Translations under genes and position numbers: made by a program
Part shown: positions 33,846 through 42,060 of the stretch, one piece after another
Numbering within the stretch: position 1 is the first letter of the stretch
How the letters are laid out: the number at the start of each line of letters is the position of its first letter
Assembly (NCBI GenBank): GCA_910577285.1
Contig: CAJTLO010000001.1
Location: 25,192 to 89,191, forward strand
Origin: an uncultured Rikenellaceae bacterium
GTDB lineage: Bacteria; Bacteroidota; Bacteroidia; Bacteroidales; Rikenellaceae
Direction: 5' to 3'
Length of the DNA stretch: 64,000 nucleotides
The notes under the pieces: model-generated
What the model was told of the DNA's origin: nothing
The model's input: the letters and a program-made list of their open reading frames with translations, nothing else
The model's database searches: none

Positions 33846-35471
33846 ATGACGTTCCGCAGATTTATCCTCCTCGTCGCGGGGAGTGTGTTCGCTTCCCAGG
33901 GCGTTGCCGCGCAGCAGCCCGTCGCTACGGAGCGTCCCTCCTTGGTAGTCAATCTTGTGATGGGGGGCATCCCCTACGATTTTTTCACCCGTTACGGTCA
34001 CAACCTCTCCGAAGGGGGCTTTCGCCGGCTGATGGAACAGGGGGTGGTGTTCACTGCGGCACGCTACGACTACATGCCCACCGACAGGGCCTCGTCGCTG
34101 GCCACGATCACCACCGGCACCTATCCCTCCGTGCACGGCGTGGTGGGGGAGCGCTGGTACGACGTGCAGACGGGCGAGGAGGTGGAGCTCATCGCCGATC
34201 CCGGTGCGACGGGTTTCGGCTGCGAGTACGGCCTGGGGTGCTATTCCAACCTGAACCTCATCGCTCCCGCATTGGGCGACCGCCTGCGGGCGGAGAGCCC
34301 CGAGAGCCGGGTGGTCAGCATCGCGGCCGACCCCGTGTCGGCGATCGTGCTGGCGGGCCTCGGAACCGACGCCTATTGGGTGAATACCGCGACGGCGGGG
34401 TGGACCTCTTCCAGCCGCTACATGCTCTACCTGCCCGGATGGGTGGAGAGCTTCAACGATCAATACAAGGGAAATACCTATCTGGCCGACTGGTTCTGGG
34501 CGCTGCATCTGGCCCCGGAACGCTATGTGAATAGGCGCTACGCCCGGGTTCCGCTCCCCTCCGGAGGGCGTTTCCTGGAGCTTCCTTGCGTGGGCGCACA
34601 GTCCGGTGCCGCCGGCGGGGGACGTTATGCGCCGGTCGTCGCCACGCCGCTGGCGAGCGATCTGGTGGCCGATTTCGCCATGCAGGCCGTCGTGCACGAG
34701 GCGTTGGGGCGCGACGATGCACCCGATATACTGAACGTCTGTTTCGATGCGCCGCGCGATATCATCGCCCGGTATGGTCCCGAGTCGGTCGAGGCCGAGG
34801 ATATGTTTTACCAGCTCGATCGCACGCTCGGAGCGCTGATCGGTTTCATCGTCTCCCAGGTCGGGGAGGAGCGGGTACTCTTCGTGCTCACTTCCGACCA
34901 CGGCAGCAGTGCGTCGTTCGACGCCGTGGGGCCCGAACGGGAGCGTTTCAACGGGGTGCAGTTCAGTGCCATCGTCAACAGCTTCCTGTGTGCCCGGTAC
35001 GAAGGCGACAGGTGGGTGACGGGGTACTCCAACCGCCGGCTCTATTTCGATCGCCGGGAGGCGTTCGAGCGGGGGCTGTCGCTCGACGAGGTGCAGCGGC
35101 GGGCTTCGGATTTCGCGTTGCAGTTCCGGGGAATCGCCCGCGTGGTACCCTCGTGCGACCTGCGCGGCGGAGCGGCGAGCGATGCCTACATGCAGCGGTT
35201 GCGCAACGGCTATTTCCCGAAACGTTCGGGCGACCTGCTCGTGGATCTCGTCCCGGGAAGGATCGAGGAGCGTGCCGGGGTGCGTTCCTCGGCGGGCTCG
35301 GCTTACGACTACGACACGCACGTGCCGCTGGTAATGGCGGGAGGCGGGCTTCCGCATGCGCGTGTGGAGGAGCCGGTCGACATGGCGTCGCTGCCGGTGA
35401 CCCTGGCGCGGATATTGGGGATACAAAGACCGGAGGCCGCTACGGCGGAGGCGCTGCCGGTCGTGGAATAA
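33846..35471 (+). CDS. Alkaline-phosphatase-superfamily protein with degenerate active site (pseudoenzyme candidate)
   Basis: 541 residues with an N-terminal signal (MTFRRFILLVAGSVFA...AAQ), so periplasmic. It aligns without gaps over several blocks with PafA-type phosphatases (compared from memory): PSLVVNLVMGGIPYDFF, GGFRRLMEQGVVF, SVHGVVGERWYD, YGPESVEAEDMFYQLDRTL, VLTSDHG and YDYDTHVPLVMAGGG. However, the metal-binding Asp of VVD is Gly40, the Thr nucleophile position is Arg81, the Asp and His of TDYVGH are Arg304 and Ala308, and the late metal His is Ala483. Only Asp351-His352 of SDHG remain. Catalysis is therefore unlikely, yet the frame is intact, implying a retained non-catalytic role. 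Followed 24 bases later by sufE. Confidence 0.85.
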   Translation: MTFRRFILLVAGSVFASQGVAAQQPVATERPSLVVNLVMGGIPYDFFTRYGHNLSEGGFRRLMEQGVVFTAARYDYMPTDRASSLATITTGTYPSVHGVVGERWYDVQTGEEVELIADPGATGFGCEYGLGCYSNLNLIAPALGDRLRAESPESRVVSIAADPVSAIVLAGLGTDAYWVNTATAGWTSSSRYMLYLPGWVESFNDQYKGNTYLADWFWALHLAPERYVNRRYARVPLPSGGRFLELPCVGAQSGAAGGGRYAPVVATPLASDLVADFAMQAVVHEALGRDDAPDILNVCFDAPRDIIARYGPESVEAEDMFYQLDRTLGALIGFIVSQVGEERVLFVLTSDHGSSASFDAVGPERERFNGVQFSAIVNSFLCARYEGDRWVTGYSNRRLYFDRREAFERGLSLDEVQRRASDFALQFRGIARVVPSCDLRGGAASDAYMQRLRNGYFPKRSGDLLVDLVPGRIEERAGVRSSAGSAYDYDTHVPLVMAGGGLPHARVEEPVDMASLPVTLARILGIQRPEAATAEALPVVE

Positions 35472-35495
35472 TTTTGGAAATAAAATTTGTTCGTT

Positions 35496-35924
35496 ATGGC
35501 TGTTACGGATAGTGTACAGGAGGAGATCATCGAAGAGTTCTCGGCGTTCGACGAGTGGCTCGACCGCTACGAGGTGTTGATCGGACTGGGCAATGAGCTG
35601 CCCGCCATCGATCCCGCCCACCGCGACGAGCGGCACCTGATCGAGGGGTGTCAGTCGCGCGTATGGGTGGATGCGAAACTGGAAGAGGGGAGAATCTACT
35701 ACTCGGCCGACAGCGACGCCATCATCACCAAGGGAATCATCGCGCTGCTCATTCGGGTGCTGAACGGCCGCACCCCGCAGGAGGTGCTCGATACCGACCT
35801 CTATTTCATCGACCGCATCGGGTTGAGCGAGAATCTTTCTCCCACGCGGGCGAACGGCCTGGCGGCGATGATCAAACAGATGAAACTGTATGCCCTCGCC
35901 TTTTCGGCCGGAGGGAAGAACTGA
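35496..35924 (+). CDS. sufE: SufE family sulfur-acceptor protein
   Basis: 142 residues from ATG 35496. Accepts persulfide sulfur from the cysteine desulfurase SufS for Fe-S cluster assembly. The active-site loop LIEGCQSRVWV gives Cys52. The family fold continues with YYSADSDAIITKGIIALL and LNGRTPQEVL. It sits between the phosphatase-like gene and the sufT-like gene; the core suf genes are elsewhere. Confidence 0.93.
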   Translation: MAVTDSVQEEIIEEFSAFDEWLDRYEVLIGLGNELPAIDPAHRDERHLIEGCQSRVWVDAKLEEGRIYYSADSDAIITKGIIALLIRVLNGRTPQEVLDTDLYFIDRIGLSENLSPTRANGLAAMIKQMKLYALAFSAGGKN

Positions 35925-35944
35925 CAAGGAGGGTGTGATAGAAG

Positions 35945-36265
35945 ATGGAACCGAACGACATATTGCGGGTGGAGCAGGATATTATCGCTACGCTCAAGAA
36001 CATATACGATCCGGAAATCCCGGTCAATGTCTACGACCTGGGGCTGGTCTATGACATAGACTATACGCCGGAAGGGACGGCGGAGATACAGATGACGCTC
36101 ACGGCGCCCAACTGTCCGATGGCCGATATGCTGATGGAGGATGTCCGGACGCAGGTGGCGAAGATTCCCGGCGTGGAGCGCGTGAATGTGACGCTGGTAT
36201 TCGATCCGCCTTGGGACAAGGAGATGATGAGCGAGGAGGCCCGGCTTGAATTGGGCTTCATGTAG
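35945..36265 (+). CDS. MIP18/DUF59 family protein (SufT-like Fe-S assembly factor)
   Basis: 106 residues. YDPEIPVNVYDLGLVYDI and MTLTAPNCPMADMLMEDVR (with the conserved Cys) define the DUF59/MIP18 family. RVNVTLVFDPPWDKEMMSEEARLELG is the usual C-terminus. Homologues such as SufT and PaaD help mature Fe-S proteins. It starts 20 bases after sufE, consistent with a shared role. A strong terminator ends this unit. Confidence 0.93.
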   Translation: MEPNDILRVEQDIIATLKNIYDPEIPVNVYDLGLVYDIDYTPEGTAEIQMTLTAPNCPMADMLMEDVRTQVAKIPGVERVNVTLVFDPPWDKEMMSEEARLELGFM

Positions 36266-36346
36266 GGGGCCGGGGAGCGGTCGGTGCTGCCTTCGGCGGA
36301 AAGTGCCGTACGTTGCATCGTACCGCGGCCCGAAACGATACGGAGG

Positions 36347-36380
36347 TCCGGGACGGAAAATTTTCCGTCCCGGATTTTTT
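36347..36380 (+). terminator. Terminator of the phosphatase-like/sufE/DUF59 unit
   Basis: Perfect 14-bp inverted repeat (36347-36360 with 36361-36374) followed by six T. Confidence 0.93.
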
Positions 36381-36767
36381 ATGCCGCAGAGGAAGCTGTA
36401 ACCGGCGGACGGGACTTGGAACGCCAGCGGTTGCGGCCGGAGGCCGGATGGGTGAGGCAGGTACCGGGCGGTTGTCCTGTTCCGGAATGTTGCGGTCTAC
36501 GGGCAAGCGAGGGGAACGACGAGCCGGTGACTGACGTTTTTTTTGGCCGGCGGGCTCTCTCCTTTTGCCGGCGGCCGGAGGATGGCGGTATCGGCAGCGT
36601 ATCCGTGTAGGAGCGAGACAATAAGGAGGTCGGATACGCCGGTTGCGGCCGGTCGGTGGGAGCATGCCGCGGCGGAGGCCGGCGCTGCCCCTCGGGCGGA
36701 AATGTGTGTCGCTTCCGTCGGGCCTCGTGCCGGGTTTGGGTGCGGGAGGAGTTGGAAGGTCCTCTTT
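36381..36767. other. Gene-free interval before DUF2851
   Basis: About 390 bases. Open frames here lack family resemblance, and several copies of TTGCGGCCGG give a low-complexity look. Nothing else was recognised. Confidence 0.5.
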
Positions 36768-36795
36768 TTTGTTGTGTCCGGATTTGTTATATTTG
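36768..36795 (+). promoter_or_regulatory. Promoter of the DUF2851-secA unit
   Basis: TTTG (36768-36771), 16 bases, TATATTTG (36788-36795). 22 bases before the DUF2851 ATG at 36818. Confidence 0.65.
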
Positions 36796-36817
36796 AGGCT
36801 GTATCTGTTGTTGTGTT

Positions 36818-38101
36818 ATGAAGGAGGACGATATATTGCGTTTTGCGTGGCCGCAGCTCGCCGAGCATGCGGAGCGCGTGTTCCGGCTCGCGGACGGGGA
36901 GATGCTGCGGATCGTGAGGGCGGGCGAGGAGGATGCCGGCAACGGGATTTACCGTTCCGCCGAAGTGGAGGTGGCGGGTGTGCGGCGTCGGGGCGACGTG
37001 ATTTTCGGTGCAGGAGAGAGGGTGGAGGGCCGCTTGCCGGCTGCCCTCCGTTATGCCGTGCTTCAGGTGGTTTCCGGCCCTGCCGCGCCGCTTTACGATG
37101 CGCTGGGCGAACCGGTTCCGCAACTGGTCGTGAACCTTCCGCAGCGGTTGAAGGATGCGGTGGCTTCGCTCCGGGAGGGGGCCGGAAAGTACGAGTGCGG
37201 GGTATGGCTCGGCGACGTGCCTCCGCCGCGGCGTGTCGCCTGGCTGGACCGGCTCGCCGTGGAGCGTCTCGACCGGAAGTGTCGCGAGGTGGCGGGGATA
37301 TGGGAGGGTACCGGCGGCGATTGGGCGCAGACGTTGTACCTCATGTTGTTCCGTGCCATGGGCGGCAATCGCAACAGGGAGCCTTATGTCGCACTCGCCT
37401 CGCGTGCCACGTATCAGATGGTGCTCCGGGAGCGGGGCGATATCGAGTTGGTGGAGGCGTTGCTGCTGGGTACCGCCGGCTTGCTGGAGGGGTGCTATTT
37501 CGACGACTACATCGCGCGGCTCCACGATCATTACCTCTATCTGGTGCGAAAATACGGAATCGTGCCCATGCGCTCCGGGGAGTGGAGCCGTGCGGGGATT
37601 CGGGCGCAGAACAAGCCCGTCATGCGGATCGTGCAGCTCGCCTCGTTCGTAGCCCGCAACGACTTTATGTTCGATCGGGCGATGGGGTGCCGGACGCGGG
37701 CGGACGTGCATGCGCTTTTCGATGCCGAGGTGTTGGGCTACTGGGCCACGCACTATGTGCCCGACGGATCGGGCGACCGGTGTCCGCGGCACATCGGTGC
37801 GGAGAAGGCCGATCTGCTGGCCATCAATGCGCTGGTGCCGGTGATGTTCGCCTACGGGCAGGCCACTGGGAAGAGCGCCCTGAAAGATGCCGCCTTCGAC
37901 CTGCTGGGCGATATTCCGCCCGAGAACAATACCGTCGTGCGCAGCTGGAGCGGAATGGGCGTTCCGGTGCGCAGCGCCCTCGATTCCCAGGCGTTGCTGC
38001 AACTTCGGAACGAATATTGCAATAGGGGGCGGTGCACCGATTGCAGGGTCGGGAAAAGTATAATAAATAGGGGACAGGGGATTCCGTTTCCGATAAAATA
38101 G
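36818..38101 (+). CDS. DUF2851 family protein
   Basis: 427 residues, no signal peptide. Recognised as DUF2851 by GIYRSAEVEV, the central YLMLFRAMGGNRNREPY block, RAGIRAQNKPVMRIVQLA and the Cys-rich ending NEYCNRGRCTDCRVG, whose clustered Cys may bind metal. The family is confined largely to Bacteroidota and has no assigned function. Located 37 bases before secA, so probably co-transcribed with it. Confidence 0.88.
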   Translation: MKEDDILRFAWPQLAEHAERVFRLADGEMLRIVRAGEEDAGNGIYRSAEVEVAGVRRRGDVIFGAGERVEGRLPAALRYAVLQVVSGPAAPLYDALGEPVPQLVVNLPQRLKDAVASLREGAGKYECGVWLGDVPPPRRVAWLDRLAVERLDRKCREVAGIWEGTGGDWAQTLYLMLFRAMGGNRNREPYVALASRATYQMVLRERGDIELVEALLLGTAGLLEGCYFDDYIARLHDHYLYLVRKYGIVPMRSGEWSRAGIRAQNKPVMRIVQLASFVARNDFMFDRAMGCRTRADVHALFDAEVLGYWATHYVPDGSGDRCPRHIGAEKADLLAINALVPVMFAYGQATGKSALKDAAFDLLGDIPPENNTVVRSWSGMGVPVRSALDSQALLQLRNEYCNRGRCTDCRVGKSIINRGQGIPFPIK

Positions 38102-38138
38102 GTATATTTACCGGCTCAACAGGAAACACGAGATAACG

Positions 38139-41100
38139 ATGGATATATTAACGAAAGTAATCAAGACATTTTTCGGGACCAAGAGCGACAAGGACCGCAA
38201 GGAGATCCAACCCTATGTGGACCGGATTCTCGCGCTCTACCCGCAGATAGACGCCTTGTCGAACGACGACCTGCGTGCCCGCAGCGCGGCCCTGCGTCGC
38301 GATATCGCGGAGACGATACGTCCCGACGAGGAGCGCATCGCCGAGCTGAAGGGGATACTCGAGCAGCCGGAAACCTCCCTGGAGGAGAAGGAGCGCCATT
38401 CGCGCGAGATTGACAGGCTCACCAAGGAGATCGACGAGAAGATCGAACGGAAGCTCGACGAGATACTTCCCGAGGCTTTCGCCATCATGAAGGCTACCGC
38501 CCACCGTTTCGCGCAGAATCCCACCGTGGAGGTAACCGCCACGCAGTTCGACCGCGACCTGGCCGCACGCAAGGATTTCGTCACCATCGAGGGCGACAAG
38601 GCCGTCTACTCCAACAGTTGGCAGGCCGGAGGCAATACCGTCACCTGGGACATGGTGCATTACGACGTACAGCTTTTCGGCGGCGTCGTGCTCCACAAGG
38701 GGCGCATCGCCGAGATGGCGACCGGCGAGGGTAAGACGCTGGTGGCCACGCTTCCGGTATTCCTCAATGCCCTGGCCGGAAAGGGCGTGCATGTGGTGAC
38801 GGTGAACGACTACCTGGCCCGCCGCGACTCGGAGTGGATGGGACCGATGTACGAGTTCCACGGTCTTTCGGTGGACTGCATCGACAACCATCAGCCCAAC
38901 TCCGCCGCGCGCCGCAAGGCCTACATGGCCGACATTACCTTCGGTACGAACAACGAGTTCGGTTTCGACTACCTGAGGGACAACATGGCCATCCAGCCGC
39001 AGGACCTGGTGCAGCGGAAACACCATTTCGCCATTGTGGACGAGGTGGACTCGGTGCTCATCGACGACGCCCGTACCCCGCTCATCATTTCGGGTCCCGT
39101 GCCCAAGGGCGACGACCAGCTCTTCGACCAGTACCGCGGCTTCATCGAGCAGCTCTACAACGTGCAGCGCACCTTCGTGAACGACCTGCTGGGCAAAGCC
39201 CGCAAGCTCATCGGCGAGGGGAAGACCGACGAGGGCGGCGTGCTGCTCTACCGTGCCCACAAGGGGTTGCCCAAATACAAACCGCTCATCAAGTTCCTCA
39301 GCGAGCCGGGCAACAAGGCCCTGATGCAGAAGGTGGAGAACATCTACATGCAGGACAACAACAGGCGCATGCCGGAGATCACCGACGAGCTTTTCTTCGT
39401 GATCGACGAGAAGCTCAATTCGGTGGAACTCACCGATAAGGGCCACGAGTTCCTTGCCGGCAACGTCGGTGAAGACGGCTTTTTCGTGCTGCCCGACATC
39501 GGGGCTTCGGTGGCGGAGATCGAGAAGAGCGACCTGAGTGCCGAGGAGAAGACCGCCAAAAAGGACGAGCTCGTCAACGAGTATGCGGTGAAGTCCGAAC
39601 GGGTGCATACCATCAACCAGTTGCTCAAGGCCTACAGCATGTTCGAGAAGGACGTGGAGTACGTCGTGATCGACAATAAAGTGAAGATCGTGGACGAGCA
39701 GACGGGCCGTATCATGGAGGGGCGCCGCTACTCCGACGGTCTGCATCAGGCCATCGAGGCCAAGGAGCGCGTCAAGGTGGAGGCCGCGACGCAGACCTTC
39801 GCGACCATCACCCTGCAGAACTACTTCCGCATGTACCACAAGCTGGCCGGTATGACCGGTACGGCCGAAACGGAAGCGAGCGAATTCTGGAGCATCTACA
39901 AGCTCGACGTCGTGGCCATCCCCACCAACCGACCGGTGATCCGCGAGGACAGGGACGACAAGATATACAAGACCAAGCGCGAGAAGTACAACGCCGTGGT
40001 GGAGGAGATCGTTTCCCTCGTCGCACAGGGCAGGCCGGTGCTCGTGGGTACCACCTCGGTGGAGGTATCCGAGCTCCTGAGCCGTGTGCTCAAGTTGCGC
40101 GGCATCAAGCACAATGTGCTGAACGCCAAACACCACCAGCAGGAGGCGCAGGTGGTGGCCGAGGCGGGGCGTGCCGGACAGGTGACCATCGCCACCAATA
40201 TGGCGGGTCGCGGTACCGACATCAAGCTGACGCCGGAGGTGAAGGCGGCGGGCGGTCTGGCGATCGTGGGTACCGAACGCCACGAGTCGCGCCGTGTGGA
40301 CCGCCAGTTGCGCGGGCGTGCGGGTCGTCAGGGCGACCCCGGTTCGTCGCAGTTCTTCGTATCGTTGGAGGACGACCTCATGCGTCTGTTCGGTTCGGAG
40401 CGCATCGCCTCCATGATGGACCGCATGGGACTGAAGGATGGCGAGGAGATCCAGGCCGGCATGATGACCAAGGCCATCGAGCGTGCGCAGAAGAAGGTCG
40501 AGGAGAACAACTTCGGTATCCGTAAGCGCCTGCTCGAATACGACGACGTGATGAATTCCCAGCGAACGGTGATCTACTCCCGTCGTCGCAACGCGTTGGC
40601 CGGGGAGCGGATCGACATCGACCGCAACAACATCGTGCTCGACTTCGCCGAAACTTTCGTGGAGAACTTCGGCGAGGCCGGTTTCGAGGAGTTCGGCGTC
40701 GAGCTGATACGCCAGGTGGCCGTACAGCCCTCGTTCGACGAACAGACCTTTGCCGCCGCAGGGAAAGAGAAGCTCGTGGAGCTGATTGCCGCCGACCTCA
40801 ACGACGCCTTCGAGCGCCGTGCGCAATCGGTGGCCGCTACCGCACTCCCCGTGCTGAGGCAGGTGTACGAGAAGCAGGGCGATCAGGTGGAGAATATCTA
40901 CGTTCCCATCACCAACGGCAAGTTGGTCTACAATGTGCCCGTCAACCTGCGCAAAGCGCTCGACAGCAACGGTGCGGAGATCTATAAGATGTTCACCAAG
41001 ATCGTGATGCTCACTACGATCGACGACAACTGGCGCGACCATCTGCGGCAGATGGACGATTTGCGGCAGAGTGTGCAGAACGCCTCCTACGAGCAGAAAG

Positions 41101-41435
41101 ACCCGCTGTTGATCTATAAGCTCGAATCCTACAACCTCTTCAGCGCCATGCTCGAGAAGAGCAACCGCGACGAACTTTCGATACTCAACAAGGGGTATAT
41201 CCCGATGCGTGAGAATGCGGAGGAGCGGGTGCGTCAGAACAGGCCGCAGCAGCAGGAGCGTCCGAAAGTGGACGTATCCAAGCTCCAGGCCTCCCGGATG
41301 CAGGCCGCAGCGGCGGCGGGACAGGGCGACAAGAGCGTTCCGGCTCCCGTGCACGTAGAGAAGAAGGTGGGCCGTAACGAACCCTGTCCGTGCGGCAGCG
41401 GTAAGAAGTACAAGAACTGCCACGGAGCTTCGTAG
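38139..41435 (+). CDS. secA: Preprotein translocase ATPase SecA
   Basis: 1098 residues. Motor that drives proteins through SecYEG. Walker A is MATGEGKTLVATLP, the DEAD-like motif is IVDEVDSVLIDDARTPLI, and helicase motifs NMAGRGTDIKL and QLRGRAGRQGDPG are present. The C-terminal zinc tail CPCGSGKKYKNCHG binds SecB or lipids. About 200 residues longer than the E. coli enzyme because of Bacteroidota-type insertions, including a charged segment near residues 65-115 (helical E/K-rich) and one near 345-500. Start at ATG 38139. Confidence 0.96.
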   Translation: MDILTKVIKTFFGTKSDKDRKEIQPYVDRILALYPQIDALSNDDLRARSAALRRDIAETIRPDEERIAELKGILEQPETSLEEKERHSREIDRLTKEIDEKIERKLDEILPEAFAIMKATAHRFAQNPTVEVTATQFDRDLAARKDFVTIEGDKAVYSNSWQAGGNTVTWDMVHYDVQLFGGVVLHKGRIAEMATGEGKTLVATLPVFLNALAGKGVHVVTVNDYLARRDSEWMGPMYEFHGLSVDCIDNHQPNSAARRKAYMADITFGTNNEFGFDYLRDNMAIQPQDLVQRKHHFAIVDEVDSVLIDDARTPLIISGPVPKGDDQLFDQYRGFIEQLYNVQRTFVNDLLGKARKLIGEGKTDEGGVLLYRAHKGLPKYKPLIKFLSEPGNKALMQKVENIYMQDNNRRMPEITDELFFVIDEKLNSVELTDKGHEFLAGNVGEDGFFVLPDIGASVAEIEKSDLSAEEKTAKKDELVNEYAVKSERVHTINQLLKAYSMFEKDVEYVVIDNKVKIVDEQTGRIMEGRRYSDGLHQAIEAKERVKVEAATQTFATITLQNYFRMYHKLAGMTGTAETEASEFWSIYKLDVVAIPTNRPVIREDRDDKIYKTKREKYNAVVEEIVSLVAQGRPVLVGTTSVEVSELLSRVLKLRGIKHNVLNAKHHQQEAQVVAEAGRAGQVTIATNMAGRGTDIKLTPEVKAAGGLAIVGTERHESRRVDRQLRGRAGRQGDPGSSQFFVSLEDDLMRLFGSERIASMMDRMGLKDGEEIQAGMMTKAIERAQKKVEENNFGIRKRLLEYDDVMNSQRTVIYSRRRNALAGERIDIDRNNIVLDFAETFVENFGEAGFEEFGVELIRQVAVQPSFDEQTFAAAGKEKLVELIAADLNDAFERRAQSVAATALPVLRQVYEKQGDQVENIYVPITNGKLVYNVPVNLRKALDSNGAEIYKMFTKIVMLTTIDDNWRDHLRQMDDLRQSVQNASYEQKDPLLIYKLESYNLFSAMLEKSNRDELSILNKGYIPMRENAEERVRQNRPQQQERPKVDVSKLQASRMQAAAAAGQGDKSVPAPVHVEKKVGRNEPCPCGSGKKYKNCHGAS

Positions 41436-41490
41436 CGTTCTTCTCCTCTCCGCAAGGGCATGAGAGTCTGCGGAGAGAAATATTGAATCG

Positions 41491-41536
41491 AGCGAGCCGC
41501 CGGAACATCGTAAGATGTTCCGGCGGCTCGCTTTGA
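41491..41536 (+). terminator. Terminator of secA
   Basis: Perfect 18-bp stem (41491-41508 with 41515-41532, loop CGTAAG) followed by a short T stretch; 56 bases past the stop. Confidence 0.8.
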
Positions 41537-42002
41537 TGTCTCGGTTGCCCGGGGGGGATGGATGGTGGGAGCGGGAAGGTCGGCGAGGGGATCCCCGCCG
41601 GTTTTCCGGACTCCTGCTTTCCTTTGCGGAAGGGACGTTTTTGGCGTGGCGGTTTGTGGCCCGGCGGAAGGGGGCCGTGCAGGGGGCGTTATCGGCGGTG
41701 GGGCTTCCGCCCAAATTCATGGCATACGCTCCGTAGCCGGCTGTCCGGGCGAGCGTCGACATCGGTTCCGCCTCTTCGCTTCCGCGCGGCTCGGTGGACT
41801 GTGCCGCGGTGCGTGCCGTGACGGCCTTCAGCAGCAGACAGCACAGCAGGAACGTCGTCGTCGTCGTCTTTCGTATGAGGATGTCGGAAGCGGACGCATG
41901 GTACCTATCCTGTATGGACGAAGATAGGTATATGCTTTTACGGCATCGGTCTTTCGCCTGAGGAAAGCATGTCGGAGAAGGGTGGCGAAGGGCAACCGGG
42001 GA
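41537..42002. other. Gene-free interval between secA and yidC
   Basis: About 465 bases between convergent terminators. A minus-strand frame here reads like a signal peptide (about 41880-41790), but it has no start codon and no stop before secA antisense, so I do not call it. Confidence 0.5.
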
Positions 42003-42045
42003 GAAAACGAACGAGGGCGGAACATCGTGTTCCGCCCTCGTTCGT
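42003..42045 (-). terminator. Terminator of yidC
   Basis: On the minus strand an 18-bp perfect stem (42045-42028 with 42024-42007, loop CGA) is followed by TTTTC; 16 bases beyond the yidC stop. Confidence 0.85.
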
Positions 42046-42060
42046 AGCCTCATGCCTCCG

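Noticed and set aside
41700..41880. Minus-strand frame resembling a signal peptide (RKTTTTTFLLCCLLLKAV, then TARTAAQ)
   Set aside because: No ATG, GTG or TTG start is placed to begin it, the overlapping ATG is in another frame, and the frame continues without a stop into secA antisense. Likely chance from GC-rich DNA with an ACG repeat.
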